Made by a program: the position numbers and the translations under genes. From NCBI GenBank assembly GCA_031296915.1, contig JAVDPC010000017.1, positions 62,001 through 126,000 on the forward strand: a stretch of DNA of 64,000 nucleotides. Direction: 5' to 3'. Source of the stretch: Cerasicoccus frondis. Lineage in GTDB: Bacteria > Verrucomicrobiota > Verrucomicrobiia > Opitutales > Cerasicoccaceae. The notes beneath the pieces were generated by a model, which was not told where the DNA came from, made no database searches, and saw only the letters and a list, made by a program, of their open reading frames with translations. Shown piece after piece: positions 27,111-36,808 of this stretch; the stretch's first letter is position 1, and the number at the start of each line of letters is the position of its first letter.

Positions 27111-28419
27111 CCCGGCCAACAGCGTTTGTCAGGGCATTGCCCGTTGGTTGCTTCAGGCATGCTTGTGCCTGTTGGCGGCCTTGAGCGCGCCCGCGCTCCA
27201 GGCAAGCTCCACTCCGGATGACTGGCCGCTGGCGATGGATTTACCTGATGGCTGGGAGGCTCGGGAATTGGGCGATTTGTCGGATTACTTCAATATTTAT
27301 AATCAAAGCAAGAGCGCGAATCTCCTGATTGAAATCGAGCGGAAACACAATGTGACCGAGGCGGATGTGCCCACGAAGTTCAGTCACTTCATGCAGATCT
27401 CCGACCAGTCGATGAAGGATCATGGTTTGGAGCCAGCGGAAGGATCGGAGACCATTGTGATTGACGACGGCGCTTTTCAGGGGCAGGCGATTCTCTTAAA
27501 GAGCGGTTCGTTAAACGACTTCTACACCGCGCAGGTGCTGCTCAACGATGGGCGACAATCGCTTGACGCCAACTTTAGCGGTCACTGGGCGGAATGGGAA
27601 GAGGCGCTGAAAATCCTGAAGTCCATCCGTCGGCATGGATGGAATGCGTTGGGACCAGCCACTGTTTTGACTGAGCTGCCCGACAGCCATGGGCGCATGG
27701 CTGTGCAGTTTTCGCGCATGGGCAGTGATGGGCGACTCAGCTACCATCTCTCGATTGTCAAAGATGGAGAGGACGCGACGCAGACCAATGGAAATGTCGC
27801 GATCTTGGACCAACCACTCACCGAACTGGCCTGGAAAGAGCCGCGCCAACTCGAGGTAACTTTACCCCGCGACGCCCGGGTTTTCCATCGAAATCGTTTC
27901 CCGCCACGCGCCGATGCTTCGGTGATCTTTATCGATCTGGCGACCGAAGCAGTGCAGGCAGATCAAGCGAAAATGGCCCAGCAGTTTCTGGATTTTGATC
28001 CGCCTGAGCCGTGGTCGTTTGATTTCGTGGGAGAAGGGCAGGGGCAGTATCTTTTTCGGCTGCCCGGTGAGCAGAATGCCTTGCTCATGATGCACCCGCT
28101 GAAGCCCGGCATGATGAAAAGCGAAGAAAGCGCCAAGTTGCAGGTTCGATTGTTTCTAGACGCCTATCCTCGCCAGATTGAGCAAAATCAGGATGTGCCG
28201 ATGGAGGTGCTGGAAACCATGATGTACCCGATCAAAGGCGATGTCGTGCACGGCGAGTTGGGTCTCGTGACCTTGCGCACCGAGGAAGGCACATTGATCG
28301 TGGGGACTTTCTACGTGACGGATGGCGAGCATTTTTACATGGGCCAACTCAGTGGTAAACCAGGGGCTTGGCCAAGCGCGCGCGACGTACTGGAATCAGC
28401 ACGACATATCGAGCCCTAG
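27103..28419 (+). CDS. Exported protein of unknown function, coupled to murA
   Basis: 438 residues with a signal peptide (ARWLLQACLCLLAALSAPALQA, cleavage about residue 30). No known domain recognised. The sequence has two similar-looking parts of mixed alpha/beta character, starting LDLPDGWEARELGDLSDYFN-like text after the signal and DPPEPWSFDFVGEGQGQYLFRLPG in the second half; it could be a duplicated PsbP/DcrB-type fold, but this is not firm. The ATG at 27103 overlaps the murA stop by eight bases, so it is expressed with murA. It is probably periplasmic or a secreted envelope protein. Confidence 0.75.
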   Translation: MASPANSVCQGIARWLLQACLCLLAALSAPALQASSTPDDWPLAMDLPDGWEARELGDLSDYFNIYNQSKSANLLIEIERKHNVTEADVPTKFSHFMQISDQSMKDHGLEPAEGSETIVIDDGAFQGQAILLKSGSLNDFYTAQVLLNDGRQSLDANFSGHWAEWEEALKILKSIRRHGWNALGPATVLTELPDSHGRMAVQFSRMGSDGRLSYHLSIVKDGEDATQTNGNVAILDQPLTELAWKEPRQLEVTLPRDARVFHRNRFPPRADASVIFIDLATEAVQADQAKMAQQFLDFDPPEPWSFDFVGEGQGQYLFRLPGEQNALLMMHPLKPGMMKSEESAKLQVRLFLDAYPRQIEQNQDVPMEVLETMMYPIKGDVVHGELGLVTLRTEEGTLIVGTFYVTDGEHFYMGQLSGKPGAWPSARDVLESARHIEP

Positions 28420-28494
28420 CGCGCCGCTCAAGCATCTGAGCCCAACCGTGGGAAAAATCTTTCGTTTCTGGCGCGATGTCTTTAACTGCTCATC

Positions 28495-29538
28495 ATGCCC
28501 GATGATGCCAAAGGAACGGATTATCTCTCGCAGGTGCTCGAAGCGCCGGAGTCCGCCGTGGAAAAAGCGCTGCGGCCGCTAAGTTTCGCGGATTTCAGCG
28601 GGCAGGGCAAAACCAAGGAACGGCTTGAGGTGATGGTCGGCGCGGCGAAGTCGCGCAGTGAGCCTTTGAACCATATTTTACTGCACGGCCCGCCTGGGCT
28701 CGGCAAGACGACCCTCGCGCATATTCTCGCCAACGAGATGGAGGCCGACATCAAGCTCACCAGCGGTCCCGTAATTGACAAGGCGGGCGACCTCGCCGGC
28801 TTGCTCACTAGTTTGCAGGAGGGGGACATCCTTTTCATCGACGAAATCCACCGCATCCCCAAGAGCGTCGAGGAGTATCTTTACTCGGCAATGGAGGATT
28901 ACCGCATCGACATTATGATCGATCAGGGGCCCAACGCGCGCAGCGTCCGCCTGTCGATCCCGCGTTTCACCCTCGTCGGCGCCACTACCCGTACTGGCCT
29001 CTTGACCGCGCCGCTGCGCAGCCGCTTCACCCTGCAAACCCGACTCGATTACTACAACCGCGACACGCTCGAGAAAATCGTTCGCCGTAGTTGCAAACTC
29101 CTTGGCGTGCCGATCAATGATGAAGGCGCCGCCGAAGTTGCTGGACGCGCCCGGGGCACCCCGCGCATTGCCAACAATTTAATCAACTTTGCCCGTGACT
29201 ATGCTCAGCAGCGCGCTGATGGCGAGATCACCGGCCCAGTGGCCGCCAATGCGCTGGAGCTGTTGGAAATCGATCGCAATGGCCTCGACGAAATGGACAA
29301 GCGTATCCTGCGCCTCATGGCGGAAAACTATCGGGGCGGCCCGGTAGGCCTAGGCACGGTAGCGGTTGCCGTTGGCGAAGAACAGCACACCCTGGAGGAA
29401 GTTCACGAGCCGTATTTAATTCAGGAGGGCTACATTGCGCGCACCCCGCAAGGCCGCGTCCTGACGCCCAAAGCGTGGACCACGATTGGACTGAAGCCCG
29501 AGGAGGGAACAGGTCAAGGTTCCTTGTTCGGAAACTAA
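28495..29538 (+). CDS. ruvB: Holliday junction branch migration ATPase RuvB
   Basis: 347 residues. Walker A is GPPGLGKTT (65-73), Walker B DEIH (IDEIHRIPKSVEEYLYSAMEDY), sensor 1 GATTRTG and the RPRIANN-like Arg region RGTPRIANNLINFARD. The C-terminal winged helix ends with EPYLIQEGYIARTPQGRVLT. RuvB is the motor that moves Holliday junctions with RuvA. ruvA and ruvC are not in the window. Upstream exported gene ends 75 bases earlier. Confidence 0.97.
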   Translation: MPDDAKGTDYLSQVLEAPESAVEKALRPLSFADFSGQGKTKERLEVMVGAAKSRSEPLNHILLHGPPGLGKTTLAHILANEMEADIKLTSGPVIDKAGDLAGLLTSLQEGDILFIDEIHRIPKSVEEYLYSAMEDYRIDIMIDQGPNARSVRLSIPRFTLVGATTRTGLLTAPLRSRFTLQTRLDYYNRDTLEKIVRRSCKLLGVPINDEGAAEVAGRARGTPRIANNLINFARDYAQQRADGEITGPVAANALELLEIDRNGLDEMDKRILRLMAENYRGGPVGLGTVAVAVGEEQHTLEEVHEPYLIQEGYIARTPQGRVLTPKAWTTIGLKPEEGTGQGSLFGN

Positions 29539-29571
29539 AAAGTACACGTCGCAATGTGCCGAGCTACCGGC

Positions 29572-30288
29572 TCAGCGAAGCCTGGCGCGAAATCCTACAA
29601 AGCTGGGGTAGGCGTTGGTTCGCGCGTAGTAGTCGGGGAACTTGTCCTTTACCTCGTCGACCATGCGCGCCTCGCGGAAGTCTTCGATCACAAAACCATT
29701 GGCGAAGAGCGCCTGCGCGATGTCCTCAAAAGTGTGGTGATAGGCGGTCAGGTCCATGCCTGCCATTTCAAAGTGGTAGGGATCGTTATGAAAGTAGGGG
29801 CGAACCGTGGGATGAGCATTTGCCCGCGTGCCCATGTTCGTTACTTCGTCCATCGGGTGGTGCATGGAGAAAACGAGTTGCCCTCTGGGCTGAAGAATAC
29901 GCGCCATTTCAGCGAACACCGGCGCCAAATTCTGCTCGTAGTGGATGACGAGCGCGCTGACGATCAGCGAAAAAGAACCGGTTGGGTAAGGCGTGGATTT
30001 GATGTTCGCCACGCAGAATTCGATATCGGGATTTTCCGCGCGTGCGATGTCGATTAGCGATTGGGAAAAGTCAGCACCGGTTACGTCGAAGCCACAGCTT
30101 TTAAGCCAGCGGGAAAGCAGACCACTACCGCAGCCGAGGTCTGCTACTTTGCATGGGGCAATGCCCGCCAGTAGCGATTCGATCATCGGTTGGTCGAGGT
30201 AGCGATTCCACGCGCTATCCTGTTCACGCCCTCGCTTGGCATGGTAGGCGGCGCCGTGGCGATTGTACATTTCTTGATTGGCGTGCAT
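29572..30288 (-). CDS. Class I SAM-dependent methyltransferase
   Basis: 238 residues. Motif I is KVADLGCGSGLLSRWL, motif II ends TGADFSQSLIDIA, and motif IV SFSLIVSALVIHYEQN; PRGQLVFSMHHPMDE is a typical post-motif segment in small-molecule methyltransferases of the Methyltransf_11 group. The C-terminal region has an unusual HFEMAGMDLTAYHHTFEDI stretch. The ATG at 30288 is chosen over the upstream in-frame start because the protein then begins MHANQEMYNRHGAAY, a common lead in this group. Substrate unknown. Confidence 0.82.
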   Translation of the reverse strand: MHANQEMYNRHGAAYHAKRGREQDSAWNRYLDQPMIESLLAGIAPCKVADLGCGSGLLSRWLKSCGFDVTGADFSQSLIDIARAENPDIEFCVANIKSTPYPTGSFSLIVSALVIHYEQNLAPVFAEMARILQPRGQLVFSMHHPMDEVTNMGTRANAHPTVRPYFHNDPYHFEMAGMDLTAYHHTFEDIAQALFANGFVIEDFREARMVDEVKDKFPDYYARTNAYPSFVGFRARLR

Positions 30289-30375
30289 AGTGACGCACAA
30301 AAGCAAGGCGCCGGGTCTCCAAAGGTCAACGCCAATGCAATGCGCTGTTCACCGCGCCGACGAAGCTATGATGAA

Positions 30376-30410
30376 AGCGCCCCAAGGCTGAAAGCCTTGG
30401 GGCGCTCTTT
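30376..30410 (-). terminator. Perfect 14-bp hairpin, probable terminator for the PEP-CTERM gene
   Basis: A 14-bp stem (30376-30389 with 30393-30406) and a 3-base loop. T-runs follow on both strands (minus: TTTC), so it could act in both directions, ending the PEP-CTERM gene (minus). Confidence 0.8.
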
Positions 30411-30442
30411 GGACCATTTCCACCGCCGGGTGCAAAGTCGCT

Positions 30443-31156
30443 TTACTTGCTATGGCGCTTTCGAATAACGGCGATGCAAAGGACGCCAAAGCCTGCGATC
30501 ATGGCGTAGGTTTGAGGCTCTGGCACGGTCATGGCTGTGTAAGCAGTGTCGCTGGTATCCACCGAGATTTCGTAATTGTAGTAGTAGGCTCCGGTGGTCC
30601 AATCGATCTCGTAGCTGCTGATCGGGCCAGCATCGGAAAGATCCCATTGAAACAGGAACAAAGTGGAATCCTCGGCAAAGCTCAGACCGCCGCTGATGGA
30701 ATCAGTGAAGTCGGCGGCAATCGGATCTGTCGACCCGTTCAGGAACAGCGTGGGTACGGAAACAAATGATTCGGTTCCTACGACATTGTTGATGTCCACC
30801 TGAAAAAGGATGGTTTGCAAATTTGCAATGGGCGAAGCGTCGCTGACGAATAAGGTGCCATCGCCACTGAAGCTGAACAGACCGCCGCCTGCGACATACA
30901 AGTCGGTGCCTGTAATTTTATCTAGCGTGGCGCTGGTCGTGCCAGTCATGTCTGCGAGTGGTTGCGCCCAGCCCAAGGTCGGAGTTTGGTAATTGTGATT
31001 GTAGCCGTTGGCCTCAGACAGCAGTGGATTATCGCGATTCAGATCATACCATGCTGCGCTTTCGGTTGTTCCTGCGAAGCCTGGATTTAATACCGCATTT
31101 GCTACTGTAGGGACCACGCTGATCAGGGCCGCCCAGTGAATTATATTCAGTTTCAT
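30443..31156 (-). CDS. PEP-CTERM sorting-domain exported protein
   Basis: 237 residues. A signal peptide (IHWAALISVVPTVANA) is followed by a Gly/Thr/Asp-rich beta domain (SFSGDGTLFVSDASP, FTDSISGGLSFAEDSTLFLF), then the PEP-CTERM tail: VPEPQTYAMIAGFGVLC, a hydrophobic helix and the basic end RKRHSK. The tail is the substrate for exosortase, which anchors or releases such proteins, often in exopolysaccharide-producing Gram-negatives. No exosortase gene is in the window. The upstream region has several inverted repeats. Confidence 0.92.
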   Translation of the reverse strand: MKLNIIHWAALISVVPTVANAVLNPGFAGTTESAAWYDLNRDNPLLSEANGYNHNYQTPTLGWAQPLADMTGTTSATLDKITGTDLYVAGGGLFSFSGDGTLFVSDASPIANLQTILFQVDINNVVGTESFVSVPTLFLNGSTDPIAADFTDSISGGLSFAEDSTLFLFQWDLSDAGPISSYEIDWTTGAYYYNYEISVDTSDTAYTAMTVPEPQTYAMIAGFGVLCIAVIRKRHSK

Positions 31157-31163
31157 TGTTCCT

Positions 31164-31299
31164 AGTCAGTTGTTTGTAATATTGAGCTCAATGAGAAAGA
31201 CTGAGTCTCAATAGCTTGTTGAATGAATTTGAGATTCATTTTCATGTCAACGCGATTCGTATTCTCAACTACGCCAAGTTTATTGCGAAACAACTGACT
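31164..31299. promoter_or_regulatory. Inverted repeats in the intergenic region between the PEP-CTERM gene and rsmG
   Basis: AGTCAGTTGTTT (31164-31175) is repeated inverted as AAACAACTGACT (31288-31299). Between them lie the 12-bp palindrome ATTGAGCTCAAT (31181-31192) and the nearby pattern GACTGAGTCTCAAT. They sit immediately upstream of the PEP-CTERM start (minus), so they may be regulator sites. Confidence 0.45.
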
Positions 31300-31312
31300 G
31301 TATGCGTGGGCT

Positions 31313-32017
31313 TTACGATTTTGCTCGCGGCAGGTCTTGCGCCAGGAAATGCAGCAGGTATTTGCCCTCAAACTCTTCACCGGGCAGAAACTCATTTACC
31401 GGCCACACGTGGCGTGGCTTGATTTTTAGGCGGGCGACTTCCTCGGCGTACTCACCGCCTTTCCAGTAGATGAGTCCGTTTTCGAGTGAGTGTTTTTGGC
31501 CGCGGCGCCCGAGCTTTTTGATCCAACTACAAAACAGCGGCAGCTCCTTAACGGCGCGGCCGGTAATGAAGTCGAACTCGCGGTTTATGCTTTCCGCGCG
31601 GCAGTTGCGGACCTCGACATTTTCCAAGCCCAGCTGCTTGGCGATGTCTTCAACGACCATGATTTTCTTGCCCACGGAGTCTACCAGCGTGAAGTGTGCG
31701 TGCGGATAGCAGATCGCCATGACGAGGCCAGGGAGGCCGCCACCGGTGCCGACATCGATCACGCGCGCGCCTTTCATCAGCTTGAGCACGCGGTTGACGA
31801 TCAGGCAGTGCGCAAGGTGCTTTTCTTCCAAACGCTCAATGTCTTTGCGTGAGACGAGGTTGATCTTGGCGTTCCAGTCGCGCATGAGTTCGGCCCAGGC
31901 GGTGAGCTGGTCCCAAGTGGCGGCTTCGATGTCAGGAAAATGCGGTTTTATGGTTTCCACGGTCAGAAAAGCCACGTTATGTAGGGCGCTTTTCTTCGAC
32001 GCAAACCGCAACTTCAC
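31313..32017 (-). CDS. rsmG: 16S rRNA (guanine-527-N7)-methyltransferase
   Basis: RsmG/GidB methylates G527 of 16S rRNA. Motifs: [48 protein letters not shown] (SAM loop), [11 protein letters not shown] and [24 protein letters not shown]. Up to 234 residues from a GTG at 32017; GTG codons at 31975 or 31960 would give the more usual length of about 215-220, so the exact start is uncertain. It is divergent from metH with a gap of at most 46 bases. No parA/parB or trmE neighbours here. Confidence 0.93.
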   Translation of the reverse strand: MKLRFASKKSALHNVAFLTVETIKPHFPDIEAATWDQLTAWAELMRDWNAKINLVSRKDIERLEEKHLAHCLIVNRVLKLMKGARVIDVGTGGGLPGLVMAICYPHAHFTLVDSVGKKIMVVEDIAKQLGLENVEVRNCRAESINREFDFITGRAVKELPLFCSWIKKLGRRGQKHSLENGLIYWKGGEYAEEVARLKIKPRHVWPVNEFLPGEEFEGKYLLHFLAQDLPRAKS

Positions 32018-32063
32018 ACTTGCAACGCATCAAAGCATCCGAATAGATTGATTTGTTTCTTGC

Positions 32064-35000
32064 ATGTCTAATTCCGCAATCAATAAGCCGTTTACGAAAA
32101 AAGGCCAGCTCCTCGCCGATTTGCTGGCGGAGCGCATCGTCTTCCTCGATGGAGCGATGGGGACCATGATCCAGCAATACAAGTTGCAGGAAGAGGATTT
32201 CCGCGATGACTCCCTGGCCGACGCCCCGGGCGACCTGAAGGGCAACAACGACCTGCTCAGCTTCACCCGCCCGGACATCATTGGGGAAATCCACCGCCAG
32301 TTCTTCGAGGCCGGCGCGGACATCATTGAGACGAACACCTTTAGCGGCACCACGATCGCCCAGGCCGACTACAAGCTCGAGTCCCGCGTGCGCGACATCA
32401 ACGTCGAGTCCGCCAAGCTTGCCCGCAAGGTCGCCGACGAAATTTCTGAAAAAGAGGGCCGCCCGACTTTTGTGGCTGGCGCCATGGGGCCGACGAATCG
32501 TACCGCGTCGCTCTCGCCGGATGTCAACCGCCCGGAATATCGCGCAACCAGCTACGACGAGCTCTATAAGGCCTACTACGAGCAGGCCGAGCAACTGATC
32601 GAAGGCGGCGTGGACCTGCTGTTGCCGGAGACGACTTTTGACACGCTGAACCTGAAGGCCGCGTTGCACGCGATTGCCGATTTGCAGGACACCTTGCCCG
32701 AGCGCATCCCGGTGATCGTGTCGGTGACGATTACGGACAAATCCGGGCGCACGCTGTCCGGGCAAACCGTCGAGGCGTGCTGGAATTCCATCCGCCACGC
32801 CAAGCCGCTTTGCGTGGGTCTTAACTGCGCGCTTGGCGCGGACCTGATGAAGCCCTTCCTCGAAGAGCTGTCCGCCGTTGCCGATTGCTACGTGCACGTT
32901 TACCCGAATGCCGGCTTGCCGAATCCGCTCGCGCCGACGGGCTACGATGAGACCCCGGCAACGACCGGCAGCGCGGTCAAGCAGTTTGCCGAAGCGGGCC
33001 TCGTGAACCTGGTGGGTGGCTGCTGCGGCACGACTCCGGGGCACATCGCGGCTGTCGTTAAAGAACTTTCCCCGCTGCCGCCGCGCAAGGTGCCGAGCTT
33101 CGAGCCCGCGCTGCGCCTCAGCGGTTTGCAGGCGCTGAACATCACCGACAAGAGCGGGTTCATCAACGTCGGCGAACGCACCAATGTGACCGGTTCGCCG
33201 AAGTTTAAAAAGCTCATCAAGGCCGACGATTTTAATGCCGCGCTCGCCATTGCGCAGAGCCAGGTGGACGCTGGAGCGCAGGTGATCGACATCAACTTCG
33301 ACGAAGGCATGCTCGACGGCGAGGAGTGCATGACGCGCTTCCTCAACCTCGTGGCATCGGAGCCCGATATTGCCAAGGTGCCGATCATGATCGACAGCTC
33401 GAAGTGGTCCGTCATCGAAGCCGGTCTCAAGTGCGTGCAGGGTAAATGCATTGTCAACTCGATCAGCCTCAAGGGCGGCGAGGAAGAGTTTAAGGCGCAG
33501 GCGAAAAAGATTACGCGCTACGGCGCCGCGGTCATCGTCATGGCCTTCGACGAAACGGGCCAAGCTGACAATCAGGCCGACAAGGTGAAGATCGCTAAGC
33601 GCTCCTACGATATCCTCGTTGACGAGGTGGGCATGGATCCGCAGGACATCATTTTCGACCTCAATATCCTGACGGTTGCGACCGGCATGGAGGAGCACAA
33701 CAACTACGCGGTGGACTTCATCGAGGCCGTGCGCGAAGTGAAGCAAAAGTGCCCCGGCGCGCGCACCAGCGGCGGCCTGTCGAACATTTCGTTTTCGTTC
33801 CGCGGCAACAACCCGGTCCGCGAAGCGATGCACGCGGCGTTCCTGCATCACGCTTGCGCGGCGGGGCTCGACATGGCGATCGTCAATCCGAGCCTGCTGA
33901 TGAACTACGACGAGATGGATGCGACCATGAAAACGATGGTCGAGGACGTCTTGCTGAATCGTGACCCCGACGCCACCGAGCGCATCATCGAGTATGCGGA
34001 AAAGGTGAAGGACGGCACGATCACCGTGGGCGCTGGCACGCCGGAAGAGCGTATCAATGCGGCCATGATTCAGGGCATGAACACGCTGCGCGAGCTCTTT
34101 GAGCGCGCCAACGCGGAGAAGAATCCCGAGGTCATTGAGAAGTTTTTGCAGGGCGGCGCAGGCGCGGTTCCTGCCGCTCAAAAAAAAACGGCTGACGTAA
34201 AGGACGACTGGCGCAGTGGCACGGTCGAGGAGCGGCTGAGCCATGCGCTCGTTAAAGGCATCGTCACGCATGTCGATGCGGATACCGAGGAAGCGCGCCA
34301 GAAATACAGTCGACCGCTGGAGGTGATCGAAGGTCCTCTGATGGACGGCATGAAGGTCGTCGGCGATCTCTTTGGCGCTGGCAAAATGTTCCTGCCACAG
34401 GTGGTTAAAAGCGCCCGCGTGATGAAGAAGGCCGTGGCCTACCTGATGCCTTACATGGAGGCGGAGAAGGAAGACGGCGCGGGCAGCAGTGCGGGTAAAT
34501 TCCTGATCGCGACCGTGAAGGGCGACGTGCACGACATCGGCAAAAACATCGTGGGCGTGGTGCTCGCGTGCAACAACTACGAGGTCAAGGATCTCGGGGT
34601 GATGGTCGACTGCGACACCATTCTAAAGGAAGCCGAGGAGTGGGGCGCGGACATCATTGGCATGTCCGGGCTGATCACGCCGTCGCTCGACGAAATGATT
34701 TACAACGCGCAGGAGATGACCAAGCGCGGCTTCAAACAGCCCTTGCTCATCGGTGGAGCCACGACCAGCTCCGCGCATACGGCGATCAAGATTGCGCCGC
34801 ACTACAATCAGCCGGTTGTGCGTGTGGGTGATGCCTCACTGGTGACCGGTGTTTGTAACAGCCTGCTGAATCCGAAAAAGCGCGACGCCTACATTAAGGA
34901 GCTCGAAGAAGAGCAACAGAAGCACCGCGAGCGTTTTGAAAAGGGCAAGGACAAGGTGAAAATCCTCTCCATCGAAGAGGCCCGCGAGCGCGCGCCCAAG

Positions 35001-35981
35001 GTTGAATGGGATGGCTATTCACCCGCTAAGCCGGAAAACTTTGGATTACAAAGTTGGGACAACATTCCGCTCGACCGCGTGGCGGAGTATTTCGACTGGT
35101 CGCCGTTCTTCCACTCCTGGGAGCTGAAGGGCGTCTTCCCGAAAATCCTTTCGCACGACAAATACGGCGCCGAGGCAACCAAGCTATACGACGAAGCCCG
35201 CCACTTGCTCGATGACATCATTAGCAACCAACGCTTCCGCCTGCGTGCGGTTACCGCGCTGTGGCCAGCACAAAGTGTAGGCGACGATGTGGTGATCTAC
35301 ACGCCGGAAGACCATGCCAGGGAATTGGCGACGTTCCACTTCCTGCGTCAGCAAAAGGAAAAGCTCAACGCGGGTGAGACCTACAAGTGCCTCGCCGATT
35401 ACGTGGCGCCGAAGTCAACCGGCATCCTTGACGTGATGGGCGGCTTTGCCTGCACCGCAGGTCATGAAGTCGATGACTACGCGAAGACATTCGAAGAGAA
35501 GGGTGACGACTTTACGGGCATCATGATCAAAGCCTTGGGCGACCGATTTGCAGAGTCCTGTGCTGAGTGGTTGCATAAGCAGATCCGCGATCAGTGGGGC
35601 TATGGCGCCGAGGAAGCTTTCTCAGGCAAAGTAGCTTTGGAATCCAAAGTTGGCGAGGTTAATGACCACGTTGCCTGGATGATCAAGGAGCAGTATCGCG
35701 GCATTCGCCCGGCGGCGGGCTACCCGGCGTGCCCGGACCACACCGAGAAGGACACGCTCTGGCAAGTGCTCGACGTAGAGGCGCGCACCGGCATGCAGCT
35801 CACCGAGAGCCGCGCAATGTTCCCCGGCGCGTCCGTGAGTGGCCTTTACTTTGGCCACCCCGACGTCTCGTACTTCAACGTAGGTCTGATCGGTCGCGAC
35901 CAGTTGAAGGACTACGCGCAGCGCAAGGGCATCAGCGAGGACGTTGCCGCCAAGTGGCTCGCGCCGAACCTGAACGAGTAG
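32064..35981 (+). CDS. metH: Cobalamin-dependent methionine synthase
   Basis: 1305 residues, all four modules. The homocysteine domain carries zinc ligands C255 (GLNCALG) and C320/C321 (GGCCGTTP). The folate domain starts near 370 ([19 protein letters not shown]). The cobalamin domain has DVHDIGKN with cobalt-ligand H823 and [10 protein letters not shown]. The SAM reactivation domain contains [15 protein letters not shown] at about 1215-1229. It is slightly longer than the E. coli enzyme (1227). Cytoplasmic, transfers methyl from methyl-tetrahydrofolate to homocysteine. No B12 or SAM riboswitch fits into the 46-base divergent gap. It has a strong GC-rich codon bias, which creates long open frames on the other strand. 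Confidence 0.98.
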   Translation: MSNSAINKPFTKKGQLLADLLAERIVFLDGAMGTMIQQYKLQEEDFRDDSLADAPGDLKGNNDLLSFTRPDIIGEIHRQFFEAGADIIETNTFSGTTIAQADYKLESRVRDINVESAKLARKVADEISEKEGRPTFVAGAMGPTNRTASLSPDVNRPEYRATSYDELYKAYYEQAEQLIEGGVDLLLPETTFDTLNLKAALHAIADLQDTLPERIPVIVSVTITDKSGRTLSGQTVEACWNSIRHAKPLCVGLNCALGADLMKPFLEELSAVADCYVHVYPNAGLPNPLAPTGYDETPATTGSAVKQFAEAGLVNLVGGCCGTTPGHIAAVVKELSPLPPRKVPSFEPALRLSGLQALNITDKSGFINVGERTNVTGSPKFKKLIKADDFNAALAIAQSQVDAGAQVIDINFDEGMLDGEECMTRFLNLVASEPDIAKVPIMIDSSKWSVIEAGLKCVQGKCIVNSISLKGGEEEFKAQAKKITRYGAAVIVMAFDETGQADNQADKVKIAKRSYDILVDEVGMDPQDIIFDLNILTVATGMEEHNNYAVDFIEAVREVKQKCPGARTSGGLSNISFSFRGNNPVREAMHAAFLHHACAAGLDMAIVNPSLLMNYDEMDATMKTMVEDVLLNRDPDATERIIEYAEKVKDGTITVGAGTPEERINAAMIQGMNTLRELFERANAEKNPEVIEKFLQGGAGAVPAAQKKTADVKDDWRSGTVEERLSHALVKGIVTHVDADTEEARQKYSRPLEVIEGPLMDGMKVVGDLFGAGKMFLPQVVKSARVMKKAVAYLMPYMEAEKEDGAGSSAGKFLIATVKGDVHDIGKNIVGVVLACNNYEVKDLGVMVDCDTILKEAEEWGADIIGMSGLITPSLDEMIYNAQEMTKRGFKQPLLIGGATTSSAHTAIKIAPHYNQPVVRVGDASLVTGVCNSLLNPKKRDAYIKELEEEQQKHRERFEKGKDKVKILSIEEARERAPKVEWDGYSPAKPENFGLQSWDNIPLDRVAEYFDWSPFFHSWELKGVFPKILSHDKYGAEATKLYDEARHLLDDIISNQRFRLRAVTALWPAQSVGDDVVIYTPEDHARELATFHFLRQQKEKLNAGETYKCLADYVAPKSTGILDVMGGFACTAGHEVDDYAKTFEEKGDDFTGIMIKALGDRFAESCAEWLHKQIRDQWGYGAEEAFSGKVALESKVGEVNDHVAWMIKEQYRGIRPAAGYPACPDHTEKDTLWQVLDVEARTGMQLTESRAMFPGASVSGLYFGHPDVSYFNVGLIGRDQLKDYAQRKGISEDVAAKWLAPNLNE

Positions 35982-35983
35982 GG

Positions 35984-36712
35984 CTAAGCATCAATAGACC
36001 ACACATGGTGGTCGGTGTATTTGCCCTGGGAGTAGTTGTTTTCCAGAATGGATTGCGTGTATCCTTCGCGGTTGAGCTCAGCCATCATGTCGATTGCCCA
36101 AGGGTGAAGAACGTTTGGACCACTAACCTTGGTAAACGGGAAAATGCGGACTTGTCCGCGGCAGACGCGTAGCAGTTCACGGATGGCCTGCTGGTGGAAT
36201 TCTTGGGAAAAATGACCGCCATCGATCATCCCACCGACATCGGGATGACTGCCGATGAATAGAAAGTGCGAGCTCAGCACGAGGTCGAAGGCGTTGTCTT
36301 CAAAGGGGAGCTCGGGTAGAGATGCGGCGACATAGCGACCCTCCCGATGGCCGGTTTGGAAATCGGCTAGAAACGCATTCAGCGCCGCAGATTTATCCGC
36401 CGTCCAAGCGGCCATTTCCTCGGGCGTCATCATGTCGGGTTGCCTTTCACAGAGGTCGCGCGCATATTCTATGTCGGCGCGACCCATCGCTTCGATATCC
36501 GGGATCGGTTTGGCGTAGACGGGATCACAGCCGGTTACGTCGAATCCGCGTGCATGGCCGCCGGCGACAAAGCCGTCTGGGCCCGAGTTGCAGTCGAGAA
36601 TTCGTTTGTCGCGCAATTCATCTTCGCTGAGGGCGAATAAGTTAAGTATTTCTTCGTAGCGACGACCAAAGAAAACGACGCGATCAAATATAAGGGAGAG
36701 TGAGGATGCCAT
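35984..36712 (-). CDS. SAM-methyltransferase-like protein
   Basis: 242 residues. A Rossmann motif ILDCNSGPDGFVAGG occupies the SAM loop position and DVTGCDPVY follows; the active-site strand reads NAFDLVLSSHFLFIG with an ELLRVCRGQVRIFPF end. This pattern is found in a verrucomicrobial/cyanobacterial family of unassigned methyltransferases. The insert around residues 80-115 (DMMTPEEMAAWTADK) is unusual. It ends two bases from the metH stop (convergent). Substrate unknown. Confidence 0.72.
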   Translation of the reverse strand: MASSLSLIFDRVVFFGRRYEEILNLFALSEDELRDKRILDCNSGPDGFVAGGHARGFDVTGCDPVYAKPIPDIEAMGRADIEYARDLCERQPDMMTPEEMAAWTADKSAALNAFLADFQTGHREGRYVAASLPELPFEDNAFDLVLSSHFLFIGSHPDVGGMIDGGHFSQEFHQQAIRELLRVCRGQVRIFPFTKVSGPNVLHPWAIDMMAELNREGYTQSILENNYSQGKYTDHHVWSIDA

Positions 36713-36808
36713 GGCGTGGTGTGTCGTGTGTAGTTTGTCTGCATTCCTGAATCAGTCAAAGCGTAATGACAGTGTTTCCTGTTACTCCATCCCGTGAGGC
36801 CAGTGTAA

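Noticed and set aside
32018..32063. Cobalamin or SAM riboswitch before metH
   Set aside because: Only 46 bases (or about 100 if rsmG starts later) are available and no such fold is visible.
31977..34532. An 851-codon open frame on the minus strand
   Set aside because: It is opposite metH. metH has complete catalytic motifs and the reverse frame is His/Arg/Leu-rich shadow sequence from GC-rich codons.
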